Of a stretch of DNA of 64,000 bases, positions 46,987-57,930 are shown piece by piece. The notes under the pieces are model-generated. The model saw nothing but the letters and a program-made list of their open reading frames with translations, did no database searches and was not told where the DNA came from. The position numbers were made by a program, and so were the translations under genes. This DNA comes from Fallopia convolvulus (taxonomy: Eukaryota > Streptophyta > Magnoliopsida > Caryophyllales > Polygonaceae), in contig OZ024726.1 of assembly GCA_964016875.1 (NCBI GenBank), positions 52,750,825-52,814,824 on the forward strand. Reading direction: 5' to 3'. Numbering within the stretch: the first letter of the stretch is position 1; each line of letters begins with the position of its first letter.

Positions 46987-48805
46987 CTTATGAGAAATCG
47001 TTATATTCATTTCGAATCGTTCATTCTTATGAGAAATCGTTATATACATTTAGAATCGTTCATTCTTATGAGAAATCGTTATATTCATTTAGAATCGTTC
47101 ATTCTTATGAGAAATAGTTATATTCATTTAGATTCGTTCAATCTTATGAGAAATCGTAATATTCATTTAGAATCGTTTATTCTTATGAGAAATTGTTGTA
47201 TTCATTTAGAATCGTTCATTCTTATGAGAAATCGTTATATTCATTTAGATTCGTTCATTCTTATGAAAAATTGTTATATTCATTTAGAATCGTTCATTCT
47301 TATGAGAAATCGTTATATACATTTAGAATCGTTCATTCTTATGAGAAATCGTTATATTCATTTAGAATCATTCATTCTTATGAGAAATCGTTATATTCAT
47401 TTAGAACCGTTCATTCTTATGAGAAATCGTTATATTCAATTAGAATCGTTCATTCTTATGAGAAATAGTTATATTCATTTAGGTTCGTTCATTCTTATGA
47501 GAAATCGTTATATTCATTTAGAATCGTTCATTCTTATAAGATATTGTTATATTCCTTTAGAATCGTTTATTCTTATAACAAATCATTATATTCATTTAAA
47601 ATCGTTCATTCTTGTAAGAAATTGTTATAGTCCTTTAGAGTCGTTCATTCTTATAATAAATCGTATATTCCTTTAGAATCATTCATTCTTATAAGAAAAT
47701 GTTATATTTCTTTAGAATCGATCATTCTTATAAGAAAGCGTTACTTCATTTAGAATCGATCATTCTTAAAAGAAAGCGTTATATTTCTTAGGGTTTAGGA
47801 TTTAGGGTTTAGGATTTAGGGTTTAGGGTTTAGGGTTAGGGTTTAGGGTTAGGGTTTAGGGTTTAGGGTCGATCATGCTTATAAGAAATCATTATATTCC
47901 TTTATAATCATTCATTCATATAAGATATCGTTATATTTCTTTAGAATCGTTCATTCTTATAAGAAAACATAATATTCACTTAGAGTTCATTCTTATAAGA
48001 AATTGTTATATTCATTCAGAATCGTTCATTCTTATAAGAAAACGTAGAAAATGTTATATTCACTTATTAGAATCATTCATTCTTATAAGAAAATATTGTA
48101 TTCACTTAGAATCGTTCATTCTTATACGAAAACATTGTATTCACTTAGAATCGTTCATTCTTATAAGAAAACGTTATATTCACTTAGAATTGTTGATTCT
48201 TATAAGAAATCATTAAATTCCTTTATAATCATTCATTCTTATAAGAAATCGTTATATTTCTTTAGAATCGTTCATTCTCATAAGAAAACATAATATTCAC
48301 TTAGAATCATTCATTGTTATAAAAAATTGTTCTATTCATTTAGAATCGTTCATTCTTGTAAGAAAACATTATATTCATTTAGAATCGTTCATGCTTATAA
48401 GAAAACGTAGAAAATGTTATATTCACTTAGAATCGTTCATTCTTATAAGAAAACATTATATTCACTTAGAATAGTTTATTCTTATAAGAAATCGTTATAT
48501 TCCTTTAGAACAGTTCATTCTTATAAGAAATCGTTATATTCCTCTAGAATCGTTCATTCTTATTAGAAAACGTTATAGTCCCTTAGAATCGTTCATTCTT
48601 ATAAGAAATCGTTATATTTATTTAAAATCGTTCATTCTAATAAGAAATCGTTATATTCCTTTATAGTCGTTCATTCTTATAAGAAAACGTTATATTTCTT
48701 TAGAGACGTTCATTCTTATAAGAAACCATTATATTCCTTTAGAGTCGTTCATTCTACTAAGAAGTCGTTTATTTCTTTTGAACTGTTCATTCTTATAAGA
48801 AACCT
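46987..48805 (+). repeat. 39-bp tandem repeat array, copy 1
   Basis: The unit (TTCTTATGAGAAATCGTTAT plus ATTCATTTAGAATCGTTCA) repeats for about 1.8 kb, roughly 45 units. The left third is very regular; the rest has the variant TTCTTATAAGAAA with ATTCCTTTAG or ATTCACTTAG. Because 39 is a multiple of three, the left part stays open as a repeating 13-residue peptide (46990-47676, MRNRYIHLESFIL). TTCTTATAAGAA is itself palindromic. I regard this as a satellite, not a gene. Confidence 0.92.
47788..47869 (+). repeat. Interstitial telomere-like repeat in CACTA copy 1
   Basis: About a dozen TTTAGGG or TTAGGG units in a row, with some TTTAGGA variants, replace part of the 39-bp array. TTTAGGG is the plant telomere unit. 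Array sequence continues on both sides, so this is not a chromosome end. Confidence 0.93.
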
Positions 48806-48892
48806 AATTAGTTCACATGTTATGGTTAAAGTTTAACAATACCTAAACCTCTATGATGATCTTTATATGCTTGATGTTAACAAGTACACGAC

Positions 48893-49004
48893 AGGGGTTC
48901 GGGGGCGGAGCCCCCGACAACACCAGGGGTTCTAGGGGGCGGAGCCCCCTAGTAGGGGGTTCGGGGGGCAACGCCCCTCGACGGTGGTTGGGGGCAGCGC
49001 CCCC
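48893..49004. repeat. GC-rich palindrome cluster in CACTA copy 1
   Basis: Successive short palindromes GGGGGCGGAGCCCCC, GGGGGCGGAGCCCCCT, GGGGGGCAACGCCCC and GGGGGCAGCGCCCCC are spaced by GGGGTTC-type linkers. The segment is strikingly GC-rich in an AT-rich element. The same cluster occurs inverted in copy 2. Confidence 0.9.
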
Positions 49005-49691
49005 AAAAAAAAAAGGTATACAATATTTTCTATTTTTGAGTTTATCGTGATCTGTTTTAAAGTACATGATCTTTTTATAATCGTAATTTTCACTATTTAA
49101 CATCTTTAATTCAAATATATAAACTTGTTATAATTGTTAGTACTTATAAAGTTATAATAACGTTATGTATATGTGAATTATTTTTAAGCATTTTTTATAT
49201 TATTTTTTTTAGAATATGTTAACTTATTTATATGTAGAAAGGTGTATTATATCAACTTTACAAAAATTTCGTTCAAAATTTGGACAAAAATAATGGCGGG
49301 CTTCATTGGAGGGAAAATTATTTTAGGAGGGAGAATAAAATTTTGGGTTGAATAAAAATGAGCCCAAAATCCAAAACCCTAGTTTCTATTCTATGAGTGC
49401 GGCGCTCTAAGTTCAGTAACTGATAAACAGGTCTAGGAAGGAACCCGAGAGAGAATCAGGTTTGAGCTTGTCCGCCTCTCAAACCCTAATTTCTTCACCG
49501 CCCTCTTGTCTTCTCCACCTCGTCAGAGCCTACAAATTCGTCTCCAAATTGATCGGTTTGAGGTTGTCCTTCTCAATTGAACATCAATAGGGAAAGCAAA
49601 AAGCCTGAGAGAGCCCAACTCAAAGAATTCAGAGTCTTCACCGTCGACATGTCTTCTCCATCACATCGAAGTCTACAAATTCGTCTCCAAA

Positions 49692-50741
49692 TTGATGGGT
49701 TTGAACTTGTCCTTCTCAATTGAATTTTGTTTCCTAATTTTTGTCAACCGTAGTTCTTATTTCTCAATTGACAAAGAAATGCAGATGGAGGAAACTATGG
49801 CTCACTCAGGATGGGTTGGTGCTGATAAATCCTTCGGGTGTGACATTTCTAACGCTCACTACAAAACCTGCTTGTATGCTGGAATCAACACCAGTGGAAC
49901 CAATGGAGAAGTTATGCCTGGCCAAGTTCGGTATCTCTCAATTCATGAATGACAATGACTATGACTAAAAATGCAACTTTCCTTACTAATGATGAAACAA
50001 TTTTCCTGCTATAAACTTTCAGTGGGAGTACCAAGTTGGTCCAAGTGTAGGCATTGAAGATGGAGATTACATTTGGATTTCTCGATACATCCTGGAGGTA
50101 ATCTATTCTTCTTAAATCTGTTCTTGCTTAAAAGGGATTAGATTGTATAAGTTTGATGAACATTGTACAACTATCTTGTATTTTCTCAGAGGATTACTGA
50201 GCAAGCTGGTGTAGTTCTCACTCTGGATCCTAAACCTATTGAGATACAAAAATGTCTCAAACTTTATTTCAGTTGCTAGTTTTAGAGCCTACATTCTAAA
50301 CCATTTCCTGGTAAAACAGGGAGACTGGAACGGAGCCGGGTGCCACACCAACTACAGGTAAACTTGGAACTTTCTTCCTAGTGTACAGAATATGTCAATT
50401 CAGAGAGTTTTTGTTTTGAAATTTGAATGAGTTGGTTGGTTCTGTTTTGTAGTACATTGAGCATGAGAGAAGAGGGAGGATTTGAAGTGATCAAGAAGGC
50501 GATTTTGAACCTTTCATTGTGCCACAAGGAACACATCAGTGCATATGGTGAAGGAATCGAGAGGAGGCTGACTGGAAAGCACGAGACTGCTAGCATTGCC
50601 ACTTTCTCATGGGTAAGATCCTTGTACTACATACACATTCGTCTTGTGTTCATTTAAAAGATCCTACATTCTGCACAACTTTTATACTTAAAACTTTTTT
50701 TTGTTTTGGTTTCACAGGGAGTTGTCAACCGTGGTTGCTCA
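49692..50741 (+). pseudogene. Captured chloroplast-type glutamine synthetase (GS2) gene fragment, fused to element leader
   Basis: Exon-like blocks with retained introns read as plant glutamine synthetase. 49815-49924 is VGADKSFG through GEVMPGQ; 50023-50097 WEYQVGPSVGIEDGDYIW; 50190-50243 ITEQAGVVLTLDPKPIE; 50320-50357 GDWNGAGCHTNY; 50453-50612 REEGGFEVIKKAILNLSL through HETAS; 50718-50741 the start of GVVNRGCS. The LNLSL/HKEHISAYGEG wording points to the plastid form, GS2, which assimilates ammonium. It is broken: both ends of the gene are missing, the GT donor after DPKPIE is AT, and the conserved NERRLTG reads IERRLTG. The upstream ATG at 49692 lies in element sequence and is in frame with the first block, giving a possible chimeric peptide ending at 49952 if unspliced. 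Confidence 0.9.
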
Positions 50742-51589
50742 CTTTGCCAATTTGTTGTTTCAGTCGTCTATCTACAAAAGCTAACTAGGTAAGCTTGCAT
50801 CTTTTGACTCTCGAAGAAATTGCTCTCCTTTTGTATGCATTTACCATTGTTGATAGCATAATTCTTTATTGTGATAGCTTGCATCTTATTGATGATATCA
50901 TAATTCTTGACTGTGATAGCTTGGCAAGAAGCTAATAAACCCTTGAGAACTGATTTGAGTTGAAGGTAAATACACTTGGCCTCTGTTAAAGGTTTGTGTC
51001 TCCCTTCAAGATGCTAAGTTCTTGATTCACATATTTCTTCTTTTGATGTTGTAAAGAACCTCTCCATATATAGTTAATTGTGTTGCTTTGGTTTTGATTA
51101 GAAATTTGTTAATGTGGAGGGCTTTTTGCTACAATTGAATACATAATTCTAGGTTTTTTAGGAGTTAGGCTTCTATGCATGGTATTAGGTTTATCATCAC
51201 CTTCACCTTCTCTCATGGGTTTTCATTCTTATATAGATTTTGTTGTCTGGTTTTAAGAATATAAGGCTAATATATATTTGCTTGCTCTTTCAGGTTCTTG
51301 GAAATGCAAAGGGTGATGTTACTTTTGTTATCTCAATTTTGTAGGCATAGATTTGTTTCCATAGGAATTTATATTGGTTGGCTAGCATTAACATGTAGTA
51401 AGTATAGACTTTGCTTCACTTGCTAGGAATTTTTTTGTTTGTTTTGGGTTTTGATTAGCATGTGGAATTGTGGATAGACTGTGATTTATTGTGGGATGTT
51501 TCAACAAGTACTATAAATTATGTAATTAATTGCATTATTATGATGATGCAAATATGCAATATTATGGTATAATATTTTTTTTAATTTTT
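50742..51589. other. Remainder of cargo region in CACTA copy 1
   Basis: AT-rich, UTR- or intron-like sequence with no further recognisable exon; origin unknown. It is absent from copy 2 as far as I can see. Confidence 0.4.
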
Positions 51590-52959
51590 TTTAAATTCAT
51601 AATTATTTAACCACAAAATTTGACACAAAATAGATTCATTGCAAATTTCAAGGCTAAATGGCCACGAATTAGGTGCAATAATGCGTTCAAATTTGTCTCG
51701 AAATTAGATACAAAATACATTTGTAGCTAAAATTTGATGGCGATACACTCAAACCCAACCACGAAATTCAATTCTGGCTAATATGGTTGAACGTGACTTT
51801 CGTGGCCAATAGCCACATATTTAGCAATGAACTAATTCGCGGCTATTATTTGCAGCTAAATAGCCACAAAACTAGAATTCTATGGTTCTTTTTCAGAGTG
51901 ATATTTAGCCTCGCGTGTTTTAGCCCCAGGGCACCTTTCGTAGGGCAATCCGTTGGGGATGTCGTGGCTAACGTGATTTCGTGGTTATTTTTGTGGCAGA
52001 AGTCGTGTCTATTTTCCTGGCTACAGACGCGTTTTCCAGCAGTGAACTACCAGTCTAACAACCCTAATCATCTAACAACCTAGACGACCTTCTAGATTCA
52101 ATTAGACAACAACATAACGATTCAAGTTATCAATAGAAACAAGCACTTATAGCAACCAGACATCTAAGTGACTTGTGAATTTATTCCCTTCTTTAAGCAA
52201 CTAGTCCAACCGGTAATAAGTTGATTAAAGTTCTACTATTGATCAAATTAACTCCGACTGGTAAGTAATAAGATTCAGTTACAACTAGAAATTCAATTAG
52301 GGCATAGCTAATCTAACAAAATCCTAGTTTAGATACAATTAAGCACATGGAATAAACTCTATTCAAATTTGTTGAGAATCAATCATCAAACCTCAAAATT
52401 CATGCAAATCATGACTTTAATTAGGCCAAACACAATGTAATTTAGCAACTCATAATTAAATTAAAGAAAGCTTACAAATTGGTTCAAAGGTTCACTGCTG
52501 GAAAACACGTCTGTAGCCAGGAAAATAGACACGACTTCCGGCACAAAAATAACCACGAAATCACGTTATCCACGACATCCCCAACGGATTGCCCTACGAA
52601 AGGTGCCCTGGGGCTAAAACACGCGAGACTAAATATCACTTTGGAAAAGAACCACAGAATTCTAGTTTTGTGGCTATTTAGTTGCAAATAATAGCCGCGA
52701 ACTAGTTCATTGCTAAATGTGTCGCTATTGGCCACGAAAGTCACGTTCAACCACATTAGCCAGAATTGAATTTCGTGGTCGGTTTTGAGTGCATCACCAT
52801 CAAATTTTAATCACAAATGTATTTTGCATCTAAATTCGAGTCGAATTTGAACTCATTATCGACCCTAATTCGTTGGCTATTTAGCCTTGAAATTTGCATT
52901 GAATCTATTTTGTTTCAAATTTTGTGGTTAAAAAATTAAGCATTTAAAAAAATTAAATA

Positions 52960-54375
52960 AAATTTATACCATAATATTGCTTATTTCAAAACAGTAGAGA
53001 TCCAAAATAATAAATATCAATGATGATTATGAGATTTCATCTCACAATTAACAATTTAATACAGCCATTGAATGCCCAATCCCCATCAAGCACTAAAAAT
53101 ATTTGTACTGATACACAAGAAATCAAAAGGGTTATATTTCTGATATTGTCATTCTATAAACAATAGTACATAACATATATAAGATGTACAAGTTTGAGAA
53201 TTTTTCAAACGAATTAACAAATGTTTGAACAAAAAAAAGCATAAAGCAAATCTGAAAACTAAAGAATTGTGAAAAGGCGTAGAGGTTATAACATTCATCC
53301 CTCTGGTTTGAGGGTTGCAACATCAATGGAGTCTGTTGTCTTCACTGTCATCATCATCCTGGAAGAAGAGCAAACAAGGGTTAAAAATGCACCAATTGAA
53401 CCTTGATTGTAGATTATGAAGTAGGTTTGTTTTTCCTTGTTCGATTGTAACAGTGAGAATGATTCATAAAAGCTTAAGGTTAATCATTGTATACTTGATG
53501 CTAATTTGTGCTGCCTAATTTAATTTTGTTATCAGAAGTTTTAGTAAATAATACTTGTTACAAATTCCATCTGATAGACATTGTTTATTTGTTGTCCATG
53601 ACGATAAGCTCAATAGAATCTGCAATGGAAGGAAGAACACAAGACATATTAAGATAACTGAAAATGCATTTATCTTAACAAAAGCTCCAAATTCAAAAGA
53701 AAACATAAAACCTGAAAGAGAAAGAAAGAAAATCATAACAATCAGTTGTAGAAATCCCACATTAGCTGGTAAACTCTCTTGTGCTAACCCCACATTATCC
53801 AAAATCTCCCTAATTCTGGCAGCTATATGAGAAGGAATAAAAAAAGATTTGCTCAAACCATCCTCCAACAAGAAAAACAGCTTACAAAATAGGCAGATAT
53901 AAGATTACTTAACAAAAAAGGCGAAAATGAAAGTAAGAAATTTGAGACTATATGCAAAGGAATTCTACATCTTTAAACCTTGAGCTCGATATTCATCTGC
54001 TTTTTGGCAGAAATCATTGGCTACAATTCCAGTAGCTTGGGTCTTGGCTTGAGAGATGGTGGTGAGTTTATGCAAATCAACAACTCAGATCCTTCCAGTA
54101 CCGGAGGCAGGCCAGGAGTTCTCAGTCACAAAAACAATGAAAATTTGCATCTTTCTCAATTGAGAACATAAGAAAACATTCAAAACAAAATTCACCAGCA
54201 AAAATAAAAGCATTCAAAACAATTAGAGCAGCTGAACAATTAGAGAATAGAGTGTTGCAAAGAAATGAAGACTATCAATCAAGTATAGCAATGGCGGATG
54301 CCAGTCGGCGCTAGGGATTTCTCGGCCAGGCGCCAGCGGCGCAAAACCAAGTGAAAGATTGGATCTTTCTCAATT
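52960..54375 (-). other. Cargo region of CACTA copy 2, unidentified exon-like sequence
   Basis: Minus-strand stretches look like exons of a captured gene. One, near 54090-53990, reads LTTISQAKTQATGIVANDFC and then QKADEYRAQ. A second, near 53870-53750, reads LEDGLSKSFFIPSHIAARIR and then EILDNVGLAQESLPANVGF. A third, near 53358-53300, starts after a TCTTCTTCCAG acceptor-like sequence with DDDDSEDNR. I do not recognise the source gene. The intervening DNA is intron-like (T-rich on this strand). Confidence 0.5.
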
Positions 54376-55239
54376 GAGAAATAAGAACGACGGTTGACAT
54401 TAAGACAAGTACAAAACCATCAATTTTGGAGACAAATTTGGTGACTTTGAGGAGGCGGAGAAGATATGCCGGCGGTGAATAATCCGAATTCTTTCTCCCC
54501 GAGTTCGTGAGTCCGTCGTTCCATCCCGATTCTCTCTCTCGATCAATTTGTAGACGGTCTTTCTCTCTCCTCCCTCTTCTCCGACATGGCAAATTGAGAA
54601 GGACAAGCTCAAACCGATCAATTTGGAGATGAATTTTGTAGACTTTAACGAGGTGGAGAAGATATGGTGGCGGTGAAGAAGGACAAGGGTTTGTGTTTGA
54701 GAAGGACAAGCTCAAACCTAATTCTCTCTCTCGGGTTCCTTCCTAGAAGCGTTTATCCGTCTATCAGTTGAAATGTTGAATGAGTGGCGCATGATTTTGT
54801 GAGAATAACAACTAGGGTTTGTGTTGGCGTTTGGGCTTATTTTTATTCAGCCCAAAATTTCATTCTTCCTCTTAAAACAATTTTCCCTCCAATTTAGCCC
54901 GCCAACATTGTTTTCACATATTTTGAACGAAATTTATAGCCCGCCAATATTTTTTCATATATTTTGAACGAAATCTTTGTACAATTGATGTAATGCATCT
55001 TTCTATATGTAAATAAGTTAACATATTCTAAGAGAAAATAATATAAAAAATACTTAACAATAATTCACATATACATAATACATAATGTGTATTGTAACTT
55101 TATAAGTACTAACAATTATAACAAGTTTATATATTTGAGTGAAAGATGTTAATTAGTGAAAAATATGATTATAAAAAGTTCATGTATTTTAAAACGGATC
55201 ACGATAAACTCAAAAATCGAAAATATTGTATACCTTTAC

Positions 55240-55331
55240 CGTCGTGGGGCGTTGCCCCCCGAACCCCCTACTAGGGGGCGGAGCCCCCTAGGACCCCTGA
55301 TGTTGTCGGGGGCTCCGCCCCCGAACCCCTG
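55240..55331. repeat. GC-rich palindrome cluster in CACTA copy 2
   Basis: Inverted counterpart of the cluster at 48893-49004, again built from GGGGGCGGAGCCCCC-type palindromes, with one unit fewer. Confidence 0.9.
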
Positions 55332-55421
55332 GCGTGTACTTGTTAACATCAAGCATATAAAGATCATCATAGAGGTTTAGGTATTGTTAATCTTAAACTT
55401 TAACCATAACATGTGAACTAA

Positions 55422-56838
55422 TTAGGTTTCTTATAAGAATGAACAGTTCTAAAGAAATAAACGACTTCTTATTAGAATGAACGACTCTAAAGGAATATAA
55501 TGGTTTCTTATAAGAAAGAACGACTCTAAATAAATATAAAGTACTCTTATAAGAATGAACGTCTCTAAAGAAATATAACGTTTTCTTGTAAGAATGAACG
55601 ACTATAAAGGAATATAACGATTTCTTATTAGAATGAACTATTCTAAATGAATATAACGATTTCTTATAAGAATGAACGATTCTAAATGAATATAATGTTT
55701 TCTTATAAGAACGAACGATTCTAAATGAATATAACAATTTTTTTATAACAATGAATGATTCTAAGTGAATATTATGTTTTCTTATGAGAATGAACGATTC
55801 TAAAGAAATATAACGATTTCTTATAAGAATGAATGATTATAAAGGAATATAATGATTTCTTATAAGAATGAACGATTCTAAGTGAATATAACGTTTTCTT
55901 AAAAGAATGAACGATTCTAAGTGAATACAATGTTTTCTTATAAGAATGAACGATTCTAAGTGAATACAATATTTTCTTATAAGAATGAATGATTCTAAGT
56001 GAATATAACATTTTCTACGTTTTCTTATAAGAATGAACGATTCTAAATGAATATAACAATTTCTTATAAGAATGAACGCTAAGTGAATATTATGTTTTCT
56101 TATAAGAATGAACGATTATAAAGAAATATAACGATTTCTTATAAGAATGAATGATTATAAAGGAATATAATGATTTCATATAAGAATGATCGACCCTAAA
56201 CCCTAAACCCTAACCCTAAACCCTAGACCTTAAACCCTAGTCCCTAAACCCTAAACCCTAAACCTTAAGAAATATAACGCTTTCTTATAAGAATGATCGA
56301 TTCTAAATGAAAGTAACGCTTTCTTATAAGAATGATCGATTCTAAAGAAATATAATATTTTCTTATAAGAATGAATGATTCTAAAGGAATATAATAATTT
56401 CTTATAAGAATGAACGACTCTAAAGGACTATAGCGATTTCTTACAAGAATGAATGGTTTTAAATGAATATAATGATTTGTTATAAGAATAAAAGATTCTA
56501 AAGGAATATAACAATATCTTATAAGAATGAACGATTCTAAATGAATATAACGATTTCTCATAAGAATGAACGAATCTAAATGAATATAACGATTTCTCAT
56601 AAGAATGAACGATTCTAAATGAATATAACGATTTCTCATAAGAATGAACGAATCTAAATGAATATAACGATTTCTCATAAGAATGAACGATTCTAAATGA
56701 ATATAACGATTTCTCAATAAATGAACGATTCTAAATGAATATAACGATTTCTCATAAGAATGAACGATTCTAAATGAATATAACGATTTCTCATAAGAAT
56801 GAACGATTCTAATAGAATATAACGATTTCTCATAAGAA
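55422..56838 (-). repeat. 39-bp tandem repeat array, copy 2
   Basis: The same unit as at 46987-48805, inverted, about 1.4 kb. The right part (56520-56838) is the most regular. The 13-residue repeating frame is open at 56265-56717 and in the shifted variant at 55393-55737. Confidence 0.92.
56192..56268 (-). repeat. Interstitial telomere-like repeat in CACTA copy 2
   Basis: CCCTAAA units with a few variants (CCCTAGA, CCTTAAA) sit at the position in the array matching the insert of copy 1, so they were present in the common ancestor. Confidence 0.92.
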
Positions 56839-57179
56839 TTAAAAACTATTAAAAATTATTAATTTCCTAGGAAGTCATTTAAAATTTATTAAAAATTATT
56901 AATTTCCTAGGTGAGCATGATTGATATTTTATTTTAATAAATATTATTTTATAAAGGCCTATGGGTAATATTTATTAAAATTTTAAAATAATTGTTATTT
57001 ATAGTGGAAATAATTTTACAAATAATTAAAATTAATTAGGAATGGGCTTGTGAAGTAATAGAAAATCTGATGGGCTTGGGAGTCAAAAGAAATGGGCCCG
57101 TTTTTGGATCACCGTACTCGACTCATATGGAGGAGCAGCCCAATCCAAACGTACTCTTCTCCTCTTCCTTCGTTGAAAT

Positions 57180-57930
57180 CTTGTGGTTATTTCTGAAGAT
57201 TTACCACGAAATGAAGAACTCGTGGCTAATCTCGTGACTGTTTCTGCAAATTTTTCCAAACAAACAAAGTTAGACACGAAATGAAGAACTCGCGACTAGT
57301 CTCGTGGTTATTTCTGCAGATTTCTCACGAAATGAAGAACTCGTTGCTAATCTCGTGACTGTTTCTGCAAATTTTTCCAAACAAACAAAGTTAGACACGA
57401 AACGAAGAACTCGCGACTAGTCTCGTGGTTATTTCTGTAGATTTCTCACGAAATGAAGAACTCGTGGCTAATCTCGTGACTGTTTCTGCAAATCTTTCCA
57501 AACAAACAAAGTTAGACACAAAATGAAGAACTTGCGACTAGTCTCGTGGTTATTTCTGCAGATTTCTCACGAATTGAAGAACTCGTGGCTAATCTCGTGA
57601 CTGTTTCTGCAAATTTTTCCAAACAAACAAAGTTAGACACGAAACGAAGAACTCACGACTAGTCTCGTGGTTATTTCTGCAGATTTCTCACGAAATGAAG
57701 AACTCGTGGCTAATCTCGTGACTGTTTCTGCAAATTTTTCCAAACAAACAGAGTTAGACACGAAACGAAGAACTCGTGACTAGTCTCATGGTTATTTCTG
57801 CAGATTTCTCACGAAATAAAGAGCTCGTGGCTTATCTCGTGACTATTATCGCAGATGTTTCCAAACAAACTATGTTAGACACGAAAATAAGAACTCGTGG
57901 CTAGTTTTGTGATTATTTCTAAAAATTCTA
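57180..57930 (-). repeat. Subterminal repeats of CACTA copy 2 (about 117-bp units)
   Basis: About six units of CACGAAATGAAGAACTCGTG, TCTCGTGACTGTTTCTGCAA and TTTTTCCAAACAAACAAAG. This is twice the number in copy 1, so the array has changed length between copies. Confidence 0.88.

Larger units (their letters stand above)
45834..52044 (+). mobile_element. CACTA-superfamily element, copy 1, with captured GS2 gene fragment (6211 bp)
   Basis: The 28-bp terminal inverted repeats begin CACTGCTG(G/A)AAAACGCG and continue to GTAGCCAG. They are flanked by an exact 3-bp duplication, AAC (45831-45833 and 52045-52047). CACTG ends, 3-bp duplications and repetitive subterminal blocks (GCCACGAA/TTCGTGGC words) are CACTA hallmarks. 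Order: subterminal repeats to 46660; spacer; 39-bp tandem array to about 48805 with telomere-like insert; GC palindrome cluster at 48893; leader-like segment 49260-49770; GS2 fragment 49815-50741; filler; right subterminal repeats from about 51590. No transposase is present, so it depends on a helper. Confidence 0.9.

Noticed and set aside
46990..47676. 228-codon ORF of MRNRYIHLESFIL repeats as a protein gene
   Set aside because: It is produced by a 39-bp satellite whose unit is a multiple of three; other parts of the array read in other frames with equal openness, and there is no leader or conserved non-repeat part.
47788..47869. Possible true telomere or chromosome end
   Set aside because: The repeat is only about 80 bp, is flanked by satellite on both sides, and is duplicated in the second CACTA copy.
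46987..48805. CRISPR-like direct repeat array
   Set aside because: There are no unique spacers, the units are contiguous, and the context is a plant transposon.
51787..52083. 98-codon ORF, also present as a 90-codon minus-strand ORF at 52484-52756
   Set aside because: The similarity arises because both lie in the conserved subterminal repeats of the two CACTA copies; the frame runs through the terminal inverted repeat into host LTR.
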